From contig JAHLJZ010000095.1 of assembly GCA_025602915.1 (NCBI GenBank), positions 25,876 through 89,875 on the forward strand: a stretch of 64,000 bases of DNA. Reading direction: 5' to 3'. Position numbers and translations under genes: made by a program. This DNA comes from Paraphysoderma sedebokerense (Eukaryota > Blastocladiomycota > Physodermatomycetes > Physodermatales > Physodermataceae). Shown here piece after piece: positions 12,364 to 24,397 of the stretch. Every line of letters begins with the position of its first letter. Position 1 is the stretch's first letter. Under the pieces are notes generated by a model. That model had not been told where the DNA came from, searched no databases, and worked only from the letters and a program-made list of their open reading frames with translations.

Positions 12364-15300
12364 CTAAATTCCAATTCTACTGGATTTGCTGGCCTTTCCT
12401 TTCTTTCCAGCTCCGGCGAATGTGGTCATCCCCTTCCTTTTATTCTTCTTCAAAGCATTATAGAATGCATAGCTGTCGGGATCCTCCGTTTTCAATTTTT
12501 CCATCTGTAGCTTATCGAACTTTTCTCCAATATCCATCAAATCATCATTTTCATTACCAGCTTCAATATTCAAGACTGTGACTTTGTCTAGGTGGCCGTA
12601 TAGCTTTTCGTACCAAGTGTCAAATTCTGATATCAATTTTTGACGTGAAGAATCGATCACATGGGAAGAATATTCAATTTCTGACTTAAGAGATTTCAGC
12701 GACGAATAAATGTTTCGGTAATTCGATTTCAATGATTTAAGCGCGCTTAGAAGGTTCTGTTCTTCCGAAGAAGTAATAGACGAATCTCCAACATTGAACG
12801 AAGCCTCAGTTGACGAAGGATCTGACATATAAGATACAAGGGCAATTGTTAATTGAAAAGAATAAAGGTATTCGTCAAAGTGCACCAGACCATCATATTC
12901 TTGTCCTGATTTCATTTCTCCTAACTTCAATTTAATTTCTTCGATTTCCGCTTTGACTTTATTCAGTTGATCGGTGAATTCTTTTGCCTGTGCCTTCTTT
13001 GCTTTCAACGCCGCTGTAGAATCGTAGCCGCCCACGAATGTCGGTAGAAATTCACGCCTGAGAGAGAAAATATCTTCATACCTTTGTTCTCTTGTAATGT
13101 CTTAATAATTTCAGACCCGGGTCCTTTTTTGTAGACTTCGAACTCGTCACTTTTATTCGGAGGCTTTGTCAGCGCATTAGCTCCAACGGAATAAGGTTGT
13201 TCAATGCCACCAAGGGCGACACTTGGAGAGTCGCTAAGCGCGACCGTTACATCCCCAGTCGCAGATGTCTCTTCCACGGTCGGAATGCTCGCTTGCTAGT
13301 TGACGAAAGACCATGATGACTGATTAGAATATTTTAACTACACACACAACTCGCCGCCAAGAGATACGTACGTCGCCGCCTATGATCTTTTGCTCATCGC
13401 TCGAATCTTTTCCCGATACATTAGTCACACTGACCACGAGTTGCTTGGTATCCTTGGGGGCAGATGGGTTTGGTGCCTTTTTGTCGTCTTTCTTCTCCTG
13501 AGTTTTATTTGAATCTTTCTTTCGCTGATCATCTTTTTCTTTTCCCTGGCGGGTTGGGGTGGGCATCTGCTTCGAACCTTCCACAAAGGAGCTGCGTCTA
13601 CCTAGTGGTGTTGGCCGGACAACTTGGGGAGCCTAGTGCAGAATCATATGATCAGCACGACTTATGACTGACAATCCTATACAGCTACTTACCAAACCGA
13701 TACCAAATCCCGCACCATCGGTCTCACCGACTCCATCGTCAGCTTCCAACGTCGGTTTTGAATTGGATGGACTTAATGGTGCTCGATCATTCGTCGCATT
13801 ACTGGGGATCCCCAGTGTTGAATTTCGTCTACCATGGTTAGCCGGCACTGGTGGTGGTAATTGAGCGAGTTGAGTCGATAAATCATTACGCTCAGTTTCC
13901 AGTTGCTTGTAAAATATCCTGAATTGATCGAATGTCTCTTTGATTTGGCGCAAGTTGATAATCTGTTTTTATAATGTTAGAAGACGACAGTCCGAGGAGG
14001 AAGCGACCTGTGTAAACCTCGAGTTCATTCAGTTGATTGTTTACGAACAATTTCACTTTCTTCTGAATTTCATAACGCTGCCCTTCTGAAAAAGGTTCAT
14101 ACTGAATATGACTTCTATTTTGTAATGTATCATGCATCGCCAACTCCTGTTTGAGTTCCTTGATTTCGCGCTCGTATTTTTTTATCAAAGCCTATGATGT
14201 AATTACTGAATCAGAGCTTGCGAGTCAACTCAATCAAATATATTTGATACCATTGGATCGTATTGAACATTAACGATAGGTGCATTGTAAACGCATTGCA
14301 TTCTGGTCGCGAATCGCAAAGTTGAGACTGTTTCTTCGATATGAGATTTCTCAGCCCAAATATTTCCAATCATAACGGTATTAGAATTGCCTCCTAAGGC
14401 ATCTCGCAAAACATTAGTTAACTTCGATTGACGATACGGTATGTGGTCGCTAATCTCAGAGGAGTGTTAGTCAAAAACCTGACTCGGTTTTGAAGACAAA
14501 GTTCATGTCTCACCGCTTTTTATCCGCTAATGCAAGGATGACTTGCTCTAAAAACGTTAAAGATTTGTTGATGTCTAGTGAACTCAAGTGTTAAGAAATG
14601 AAGTGATCCTCGATCAATTAAACTGCATACACATTGCTTCCTTCAAAGTTGTTCCAGAAGAATTTGTTTTCGATAGCCGTTCAGATCCAGCAAGATCCAC
14701 TAGATTAAGCTTTGAGTAGATTACTCGTTCGGATGATTCATCTCTAGATCGGCTCTCCATATAAACAGTTAATATGCAATGTGATCTATTCGAATAAAAG
14801 AATATAGTCCAAAATATTAATGATCTAAAAAATGCCAATTGCGAAGAAAGTGTCCCTGCCACCTTGATGATGTTTTGTTTAGTTGATGATCCCCAATCGA
14901 CCTGTTGGTTTCGCCTTCGAATAGCAAGTTCAATGCTTCTTCTTCGCTATTACAAATCTCCGTGGATAAGCCTCGGACGTATGAGCTCCCTAGTTTTACA
15001 CGGTATCAGTTCTGTGAAATCAACCATTTCCGGCTCATAAATATTTACCGTTCTTGTCTTCGATAACTGTCATACTCTCACTCCCATCAAAGTTTGGTTT
15101 CAAGAGATCGATCATTTGCTCGTTGTATATTTCAAGATAACTGATCTTGACAGTAGTTGCCATCTGTGGTCGGTCGGCGATTCCCTTGAAAATTCGAGAT
15201 AAAGCGCGAGGGATAATCCCGCGATGCTTATAATTCTCAGTTGCACCTAGAGAATATAAGTCAGTATAGAGCATTCTTTAGAATTCTTTGGGAAATAATT

Positions 15301-15809
15301 GGTTGTGATAGCTTCATACCAGTCATTGTAAACGTTTTTCCGGCACCAGTCTGCCCATAACAAAATATAGTTCCTAGATCGACGTTAATTTAACAATCAT
15401 TCAATCCGAAAACTATTAGTTTTCAATCTGTCTTTCCACAAACCATTGTAACCATCGAATAATCCCTTCACGATAGGTTCAGCACAGTCTTCGTATACCG
15501 TTTCTTGAGAAGCGTTATGCTGTAGTTGATCGAATTTGAAAGACCAATTTTCCAGTTGGTTGTTAATAAAACTGTCTGATTTCGGTATGTGAATGTTGAT
15601 TGTCTATAAAATAAGAGCAATTATCAGTCAGTAGAATTAATTAAGACATAACACTGAGCTTTCAATTCATATGTATCCGGCGCATTCCTGACCTATGAAA
15701 GATCTACAATTTGATATACCTTCTTGTCGGGCAATAACTCGATAATATCACTGGCAAAGTTTGCCGTTGGCCTCGTTCTGATGCATATTCTGATCTTAGA
15801 TGATGGCAT
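12364..15809 (-). CDS. KIF9: Kinesin-9 family motor (KIF9-like)
   Basis: Plus-end-directed microtubule motor of the kinesin-9 family, which acts on the central pair of motile flagella. Thirteen exons: 15720-15809, 15444-15603, 15320-15373, 15049-15246, 14863-14989, 14631-14785, 14514-14574, 14251-14449, 14018-14191, 13693-13962, 13372-13632, 13082-13295, 12364-13013; 840 residues. The motor domain fills residues 1 to about 310, with P-loop GQTGAGKT at 90-97, switch I NKTSSRSH at 175-182 and switch II DLAGSE at 210-215. Family-specific segments are ATENYKHRGIIPRAL, KELKQELAMHDTLQNRS and LRQIKETFDQFR, all typical of KIF9 after the neck. A Pro/Ser/Lys-rich linker then leads to a C-terminal coiled domain ending in DPDSYAFYNALKKNKRKG. 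The last intron (13014-13081) uses the acceptor that preserves phase; an upstream alternative AG at the same intron runs into a stop. Confidence 0.95.
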
Positions 15810-16479
15810 CTTGAACTTTTTTCAAGAACATATAATTAGTGAGGCACGAAAAGCAGGGCGAGTTTCGCTTTCTGTCCGCGACTTGATCAGATTCGGAACA
15901 TGTTTCATTCTTCCGAAGATTAAAATACACAAGTATGAGATCACTCATCAAGATTATTTTAAACAAAAATAGTATGTACACTATAGAAAACTACATCTTC
16001 CGCATACCCTAAGAGAGGATTGACAAGTTGATCGTCCTCCGATGCGACAGCCCTATCAATCAACACATGAAATTGGAGTATCCACCTAAAGCTCACAAAT
16101 AATTATCTAATAATCCATATGCGATGTATATCGTTTCAAGGTAATACGCCATGACATCAGTCCATTCAAACTAATAATAATCAAATCAAAAACGACTTTC
16201 ATATATCTAAGATCTGTTCCCAACAGAATCAACCTTTAGGATGGAAATGGATTCAAGCCGGACCGCAGTGCGGGTGAGAATGTGAAGACGGCAAAAGATT
16301 AAAAAACAAAGAACTTACCGAGATTTGTTATTCATCTCTTATATTTCATAACGATTGCAGTCACTATCAAGGTCATAAATTGCATGACCTTATGAAAAAA
16401 GATTCAAGTCATTAAAGAAGCAAGCATATAAGGTTGAAATTAAAGCATTACCTATTCATCGACATCTCTCTCTGTTCTT
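15810..16479. other. Intergenic spacer upstream of kinesin-9
   Basis: Presumed kinesin-9 promoter plus 3' flank of the FHA gene. A plus-strand frame at 15724-15972 overlaps the motor N-terminus in antisense and is a shadow. I saw no RFX-type X-box here. Confidence 0.55.
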
Positions 16480-18094
16480 TCATTTTCCTCCTTTTCTTCT
16501 CGCCGGAATAGCCCTTCCTTTTACATCCTTTTGATTTTTCACTTGACGAGACGACGTTTTATCCATATCGATTTCGGCGTCTTTCTCGCCAACCACTGGT
16601 TCATCCTCTCCGATATCAGTTTCCGCGCCGGAATCAGTACTAGAAGTTACTTCAATCTTTGCTTTAAGTGGTTCTATAGTGGCAGATCTGTCTTGAGCTA
16701 GTCTTCGCTTCTTTACCGGGGAGCTTGTGGATGAATCGGAATGGGACGTTGAATGATTTTGATCGAGTAAGAATCCATACAAATGATTGATATTATCGTT
16801 GAATCCGTCATCCCATAAATCACTTTCTTCGCTTCCGTATCCCATTTCTTCTTCCAATTCATGTGTCTGCGTATCCGCGATTACGTCTTCGTCAGAATCA
16901 GCAACATCAGTAGACTCGTCTTCGGCAGACGATTGATCATTCAAAGTAGATTGTGGTATTCCTAACTCCTGTGATAATTGCTTCTGGGCTTTTTCGAGTC
17001 TACTCTGTCGCTCCATAGCCTCTGGCGAACCAGGTAACGATGAGGTACACTCGTCGTCCGTATTATCCGACGCCATCGAGCGGTCTGAAGGATTCGAGAT
17101 AGCAATATCACTTTTTCGCGAACCGTCTACGGCGGCTTCGGTTGGAAAAGACGTTGGTGAGCGTGACTGACCAATACTCGAAGAACCTTCTAAAGATAAA
17201 GTGCCTTCAATTTGTTTTTCTGAAGGTTTGAACGCCTCCTCTTCCATCCTCACTTCATCCTCTTCCATATCTACGATTTCAACCACGTCATTTTGTCTAA
17301 CCAAACTGTGACTCCTTTCATCTTCGACCTTCATCTTACTAGATACTTCTTCGGTTTCCTTTTTGACTTCAATCGAATCGTCAATGTCCTCTACGAAACT
17401 CCTGCTGATCGAAAACTCATATAAATACCCCGACCCTTTCTCGGACGTGTTTTGTCGCATTGCGAACCGGTCAATCGAAAAGTTAAGGTCATATGTTGTG
17501 TCTGGTGGTATCGGGTGAGGAAACGTAGGATCTGAGCGAAGGAAATAAAACATCGGAACTTTTGAAAGCTGTGGAAAGCAGAAATGGACGACATAATCAA
17601 AGCAAGATTAGAAGATAAATGTATAGCAAAAGGAGGCCGACAAGGTCAGGATATATGAATTTACGTTTTTGATAGATACTCCGTGTGTCTTGGTGTCCAC
17701 TGATATCGAGACTATGTATGACAATGTAGAAAATATTGTTAATGAGGTTAAAGATTAAGTGGATCGGGGCTTTCGAATATGAATTTGTTACGGCAGACAA
17801 CTGTTGCCGCCGGGGGCTCAACCGAAGAAAGAAAGTCAACAGAGCTGCTACATTAAAAGGACACCTACAGTGTTCTTTACTAATTCTCCTATCCACAATC
17901 CCATACATATTCCTGCCAATCACGGAAAGGCCGTCATTTGGTAAAACTATGGCGGTATTTGTACTCGGGATCGTCATGGTCACTTTGAATCGTGGCTTCC
18001 GTTTCGAGAGAGGAGTTGTATCCTGACTCTTGGATGGAGAATTCTTGGCATGGAATGATTTCCAAAATCCGATGGTTTTATGGAAATTTGACAT
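16480..18094 (-). CDS. FHA-domain protein with acidic C-terminal region
   Basis: Three minus-strand exons (17869-18094, 17665-17711, 16480-17568) give 453 residues. Residues about 35-110 form a forkhead-associated domain: FKVTMTIPSTNTAIVLP, then GRNMYGIVDRRISKEHFSI with Gly-Arg at 60-61, Ser72 and His75. The GR...GI.D.R.S..H spacing resembles the PNKP/aprataxin/APLF class, which binds CK2-phosphorylated XRCC1 or XRCC4 in DNA-break repair. After the FHA domain the chain is very rich in Glu, Asp and Ser, with a basic tail (RAIPARRKGGK) that may be a nuclear signal. Acidic tails occur in APLF as a histone-binding module, but no PBZ zinc finger or catalytic domain is present, so an APLF-like role is only an inference. 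The donor at 17868 (GTAGGT) was chosen because it restores the FHA strand after EHF. Confidence 0.78.
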
Positions 18095-18614
18095 GACCCT
18101 GGGTCTTTCGAGAGAATGAATTCCGAATAATCTACTTTGGTTGTACCAAACCTATTGCCACAGTTACGGACGAGACTGTTTATACAGCAACATAAGTTCA
18201 ATGTAAGTTGATTATTATTGTCGGCTTAAATGTTAGATTTTTTCTAGTCCGAGTGATTGGAATGCCGTAGGATTAATCCTTTATACCGAGCGCCCACAAA
18301 CCATGACTCGGACTCGAAAGATCAATTCGCCAATTCGCCTCCAGGTACCTTCTGCATAAATGCTGGTCATGTCCTTTTCATACAGATGATACTAAACATA
18401 AGTTATTACAGCCAAATACCATAGATAACTTTGTAGCGATATATTGTGATGACTCGGATATAGTACTCCAAAATTGTTTTTGTCTGAATCGATCAACTAT
18501 ATTCAGCACTCATAATCAGGCAATGTCGCTATCGCAACTGAAGTATCATACAACCTATTTTCAGACAGTTATGCTACATTCTAACATTCATTCTAAAAGC
18601 TAACGCTATTAATT
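18095..18614. other. Intergenic spacer
   Basis: Promoter side of the FHA gene and 3' flank of the coiled-coil gene. No further coding sequence, RNA gene or repeat was recognised. Confidence 0.6.
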
Positions 18615-21423
18615 CTAAAGGTCTACTTTTCCGCCTCTTCCAAATTGGGATATACTCCTCTTCAATTTCTTGAGCATCCCTTTCTTTTTCCCATTTTTTT
18701 CAGATTTTACCTTTCCCATAATCTCATTTTTAGTTTTAATTGAATTCGTTGAAATCGCCATGCCCCTCATCTTAGTCACGACAACTTCGCGTTGCAAGTA
18801 TGTAATCATGTTGTCGCGTCGCTTTAATTCCTCCTGAAGTTGAGCGATAAACTGGTTTTTCTGGGCAAGCGATGCCTCACAGGTCGCAAACTTTTGAGTT
18901 TGCAAATCGTACACTGATTTCAGACGACTAAAACTGTCACCGAGTTTCTCGTACTCAAGCAGTGTTGTCAATTGTTCCTCTGTTGAAGTGCTTTCAGTAA
19001 TGATAATAACAGTAAAATATGAGATCTAGTAATACGCACCATTGGTCGCAGTTATATCAGAAAGGCTTTTATGTAACTCCGCTTCCCGCGATTCTATGAA
19101 CATTTGTTAATTGGGTCGTGACCAAGTTTATAAGTTGCAACAGTCGAAAGTAGCTTACGTGATGCTTCAACAGCCTTTGCTAACTGTTCCTCCAACTCAG
19201 CATTGCATCGTGCTAAGCTATTCATTTTCTCTTCCAATCTTCCCACTCTCTCTGATTCTACGCGGGCAGCCACATTCAGCTTAATGTTCTCTTCCTCAAC
19301 AGAGGTTAGTTGGGTCTTCAATTTACCTTTATAAAAATAATAAGTGAGCCAACTTGACAAAGAGTGGACGAAAGAAAACTGAGATACTGACTATTATCTT
19401 CCTTTGATGATTTCAATGTCTGCTGCAAAGCAGAAATTTTACTCAAGATATCTTCGTATTGCTTCTTGAGTTGGCCTAAAGATCACTAGATTATTACGCG
19501 TTCGAATGACACCATACTACACCGAAACTTCAGACTACATACCGTGGTTGTGAGTGCCCGATTCCAGTTCCTTGCGCAGTCGTTCATTGTCTTCTTGCAT
19601 GTTACGTTTTTCGCATTTCAACTGTTCGATCACACATTCCTTGTCTTTGGACTGCTGTTCGCTGACACTCAGCTCCGATTTTAATGATTCTATCGTCGCC
19701 ATAGAATCTTTTAGTTGCCGCTTCAATTCTGAAGCTTCTCTTGATAAATTGGTGATCTCCTGCACACGTTCTTTAACTGTTCGATCTGCTTCTGACTTTT
19801 CAACCATCAAACTGTTGAGAGATGAAAGCAACCGGTTAAGTCGGTCTTTTTCGCACTCCAACAGATCATTTTGTTTTCGTAATTGTTCCTCCAATTCTAA
19901 GCATTTCTGTCGGTCAGTTCCTAAGTCACGATGAAGCTGCTCTCCTTGTTCAACGCTCTCTTGGATGGCTGTGCAGAATTGTTTCCTCATCAAGTCAAAT
20001 TCAGTTTTCAACTTATCATGCTCTTTTTCTTTTTGATGTAGTTGAGATAATGTCTGCTCATATCGTTGGCGGTGCAAAAGAACATCACGTTCGCTGAGCA
20101 TCAATTTCGCGTCAGATGCACGAAGGTCCTGTTGTTGCTGTGAGATGACAGCTTGCGATTGATGATGGCTGTACTGGTATTCTACAACTCGTTGTTGAAA
20201 ATTTGTGACCATATCATGAAGATTGGCCGTTTCGGTTTGATGAGTGGAGTGGAGTCGTTCTTTAGTTGTACATTCATAAAATTCATTTCAAGTAAATTAA
20301 ATTATCAGATTAATAGCGAGCTAAGATAATAGGGGGATAAAAGTCAACTTACCAATACACTCAAATAATTCCGAATTCATGGACAGCAGCTGTTTTAATT
20401 TTGATTGCTGAATCTGGATGGAAGATTCCATTTCCTCCATCTGCGACCTGAGCGTACTTTCTTTTATTTCTAATGAAAAATGCACTTGTAAGACAAAAAA
20501 TATCAGACTTTTATAGACTGTTGAAAACTTACTCATATCTTTCACGATCTTTTTATCAAGTCTCATTCGTCTTTCTCCAACCTAATACCAAGTAAATCAG
20601 TTCACATTTCTCCTGCCTGTCATAAAGGAGAGAGAGATAGAATATTACAAACCATATTCAAAAATCTTAACTCATCGATTTCATTCCTCAAGTCTCCAAT
20701 ATTTTCTTTGGCTTTGTTGCTTACTCGGAACTTGCGCAGGAGTGAATTCATCGCGTTTTTCACCTTATTCTGCTTCTTTGAATTGGAATTGATTGAAGAA
20801 ATAGAGCCTTGCGGCGATATTGGTAGAGAATGTTTGCTTTCAGTAGCAGCAGAGAGCACAGATTTATGATCAGACGCATTCGATTGGATTGTTTGGTGGA
20901 CAAGTGAAAGAGAAGAAGTTGACGATGTGGGAAAAGCAGAAGCTGGTAAATTTCGACAGGATGGAGTAGGAGTAAGCGAAAGAGAGGATGATTGAGTGGA
21001 CGAATAGGAAAATGATTTATCAGAGACTTTTTCGGATAAAATATCTTCGTTAGACGAGTTACTATCGGCTGCTCGCGAAATCGGTGACAACGGAGGATAT
21101 CGTGAAGGGATGGGGGATGTAGTTGAATTGCCGTTATTTCCGAGGTATTTGTCAGTTACGCTTGCTGAAAAATTGTTTGTCGGTGATATTTCAGGTGTTT
21201 TGGAAAAGTCTGGTTGCTTTGCAGAGACTGAGAGTAACGGATCTTCTGTTGGATATCGCGAGGGGATTGTGGTCATGGTGAGTTTATCTGTGGTATCCTC
21301 TGGGGATGGAGAAACTGAAATTGATGTTTTTGGATGAAGGATGGGGGATTTAATGAAGTCGTTGGGTTTCAGGGATGATGATGAGGAAGAGGATTCAGGA
21401 TATCTTGATGGAATGGCGGCCAT
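18615..21423 (-). CDS. Long coiled-coil protein with N-terminal IPSRYP motifs
   Basis: Not recognised as a named family. Eight minus-strand exons (20653-21423, 20533-20581, 20353-20469, 19543-20259, 19392-19475, 19159-19326, 19040-19093, 18615-18979) give 517 residues. The first 210 residues are Ser/Pro-rich and disordered and contain the hexapeptide IPSRYP three times (4-9, 53-58, 105-110). A basic stretch (KKQNKVKNAMNSLLRKFRV) follows. From about residue 240 onward there is nearly continuous heptad coiled coil. The C-terminus is strongly basic (GKKKGMLKKLKRSISQFG). Introns fall only in the coiled-coil half and most are phase 1. The layout suits a cytoskeletal, centrosomal or basal-body scaffold; that is inference from shape only. 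Confidence 0.82.
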
Positions 21424-22064
21424 TTTCAGCGGCGATTTCGAGGAATGTATGGTAAGGTGAGGTAGAGATTGCAGAGAGGAGAGGGATGTGGTGAGAAGAC
21501 AGGGACAATCGATGATATGATGTATGGTATGGAATGATGAGCAGTATCTGTGATGGCGGGATGGAGGAATTCCCTCTGCCGAGCGTGCTGGCTCCGACGG
21601 GCCTTTCTTCGCGCATAATTCGCAAGGGAACGCGACGAGGGAATGCTTGACTGTAATGGTAAACGGCAATAGAACCTTTTAAATGATTCCAGCAACATAT
21701 GTTTATAAATCGGAGGATCAATACGTAGGCCTTGTCAATCTCTAAGCCGGAAGGGGTTGTGCTCTTGCGCTGCAGACCTCGCTTTGGTCAGAACATTCAA
21801 GATCAGGTCGACTTGAAAAGAATACCTTGAGCTAGGGAGAGAAGATGCGCCAAACTGTGGACTCTACACAATGTTATATTAGATTCATCAACAGAATGCG
21901 AAATACAAAGCTCTATATACTAATCGACGTGGCAGCAACAATTAAAAAGCAATAAAGACCATTCTTAATCTTATTCCTGATCTCATTTCTACATCTCTAT
22001 TCATATCAAAATATCATATGCAACAACTAGCCATGTCCGCCTACCAGAAACAGAGTGACAGCTT
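21424..22064. other. Intergenic spacer
   Basis: Presumed promoter of the coiled-coil gene and 3' flank of the RING gene. The longer minus-strand frames here are upstream extensions of the coiled-coil first exon without family support. Confidence 0.55.
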
Positions 22065-24397
22065 TTATGTCGTCATTCCCACCGCATCCCGCTGACATAG
22101 CGGACATACTCTATTAATTCTCAACCACCCGTCAATACATTCCAAATGGAAATGATGGTCACACTTCAGTATCCTTAACAGTTCTCCGGTTTCGTAATCA
22201 CCTAAACAGATGATACATAATGCGTCTTCAGCAGTTGGGATGTGGAAGTAAGGATAGAATCCTTCGTCAGGGTCTTCACCAGTATCTGCATCGTTGTTGG
22301 ACTCAGGTGAAGCAGGAGGGGACTCTGACTGGGGAATGTCGATGGCCGTGGTCGGTTGCTGTGGCGAAGAAGTCGTAGGAGAATGAGAAGAGGTAGTGCG
22401 CCGGCGGAAAAAGTTGAGAACCGAGGAAGTCTTTGAAGGGGGTGTATTCGGTGGAGTTTGTTCTTCGGGTAGCACAGAGTCTTCGTGCTGATGAGATCCG
22501 GATTCCGCACAAGAGCAATTCTGATTTGATGTTTCACCGGGGGTAATTTCGTCAGTTTCGGAAGCGACAATGGTACTTTCTCCTCGCTTCAAACTGCCCC
22601 TCAAAGATGATATCGAGAATCCACTTTTAGCTGACATTCGTCGCTTTTTCTTGTCCTTTCCAATTTTGGTATTCGGAGAAGGACTCGGCTGTATAGGCAT
22701 TCCATCTTCACCCAATGGCAACTCACTATACTTTACAATTTTCAACTCTTCCTTCTCTTCATCTGTAACACCGTTGAAAACCTTTTTCCTTTCCCGAGGA
22801 GCTGGTTCACCCCAGGGACCAATAGTTCCCGTTAACTCACCAATTGCTGCCGCTGGATCGGAGCCGAGGTCAAGGAGTCTCATAGCGACTAACACGCATG
22901 GTAAACAGAAAATGACACAACCACAAAGAATAACAGGGAAGAGGATGATGACGTAGCCAAGAACAAGCCAGACGCAGGTAGTGTAGTAGAGGATGGGGGA
23001 CTCAGTGCGACATTGGGGTTGGGCGAGAACCCAATAGTTAGCGAGAATGAAAAGAAGCATAGAAACGAAATCGAGAACGGATTTAAATCTATAAGGCATT
23101 GCAAAACATACACAGTTAAAAGCGGTAACATCACAATTGTCGGGGAGGAGAATACTAACCGTTCCGCATAGAGCGCTCTTAAACGACCTCTTTCTAATTC
23201 TTCATCAGAATAATCTCGCAACGCTTCCGGCAAGTCATCTCTGCTTATAGAAAATCTGCCTACGGTATCGTCTTCCTGAATGCTGGTTCCACGTTCATTA
23301 TCAGCTCTGCTACCTTGGCTCCCACGTCGAGCCGAAGCCCTATTTCCATCAGTTGTATTAGCTTCACCATTCTCTGCATTCTCTTCTTCATCTCGTAAAA
23401 TGAAGTTCGGAGGTAACCTCGCCATAGGTGATAGATGCTGCCACAGGATAAGGGGAAATGCAAAAGCAGCTCGACCAAGATATACCAGTTGAAATCCTCG
23501 TAAAACCCAACAATCATCGTTGAGTGTCAGAATTACGGCGATGGCAGAACCGAAAATCTGCAGTAAAGTGACAAGAGTGGTGACAACAACGACAAGTTTT
23601 GAGGCTTTTGAAATTTGACCCCAATTCGACACAAACCAACTAGCATAATTCGCGCGAACTTGGCGTGCTTGTGGTTGAGTGAGAAGTGGCATCGGGTTCG
23701 CAGGCAGTACAGAACGTACCGAACGGACACTACGAACTGAGCGAGCGGAAAGAGCGGAACGAGCGGACCTAGCTGATCTGGCCGACTGAACAGATCTGGC
23801 AGACCGAGCTGAATGCGTTGATCGAACGGAAGGACGCCTGCGAGCAGTCGGTTGTTCGGTCTCTAATGTGGGTACTGGGGGCATTGGAGGTGGGACGAAA
23901 TCAGGAGGAAGTGCATGCACTCGGGTTAAGGAGTCTTGATGAGTTTTCCGTGTCGATTCGGTGTTGGATTGTAGTTCTGAAGTTACATTGTTTACGGGCG
24001 TCGTTGCATGCGATTCCGGCATGACATTGTCGTTGGATGGTTCCGAAGATGCGCTCTTATCGGTTTGAGTATTCGACGAATCAGCCGGTCCATCTGTACA
24101 TTCTGGTTTCTTTTCGCTTACGTCAGCTGCACTTTCTGACGCTTTCGTCTGTATCGTTGTCTCTATCTTTTGAGAACCACATTCCGCTTCAACATTGTCG
24201 GACTTGTCAATTAACTCAAGCTTACTAGAACTCTGTCCTGTTGATACTTCTTCGGAAGCCTTATCCTTTCCTTTTTCCTTATCTTCAACTTTTTCTGTTC
24301 TGTTTGAGTTCGCATCAACATTTGCTGTCACAGCTAAAACATCGGAAAAGTCAATAGATGATATATCCAAATCCGGTAATCTTGATGGGTCCGACAT
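22065..24397 (-). CDS. Multi-pass membrane RING-H2 E3 ubiquitin ligase
   Basis: Two minus-strand exons (23160-24397, 22065-23088) with a 71-nt intron; 753 residues. C-terminal RING-H2 finger at about 704-744: CIICLGDYETGELLRILKC, then CDHHFHLEC and CPLC, so all eight zinc ligands are present (C3H2C3). Upstream are about four hydrophobic spans, near 266-290, 303-320, 415-433 and 445-475, so the ligase is probably anchored in an endomembrane with the RING in the cytosol. Residues 1-190 are acidic and Ser/Thr-rich. Residues 196-229 are a run of S-A/V-R triplets. The order of four membrane spans followed by a C-terminal RING-H2 resembles plant and protist membrane E3s; substrate unknown. The ATG at 24397 is the first in the frame. 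Confidence 0.88.

Noticed and set aside
13014-13081. Alternative AG acceptor within the last kinesin-9 intron (near 13060)
   Set aside because: With the upstream exon in phase 1 it leads to a stop within about 20 codons; the acceptor at 13014-13015 keeps the C-terminal domain in frame.
19554-19934. 126-codon plus-strand frame
   Set aside because: Antisense shadow of the coiled-coil gene exon, whose minus frame has heptads and consistent splicing.
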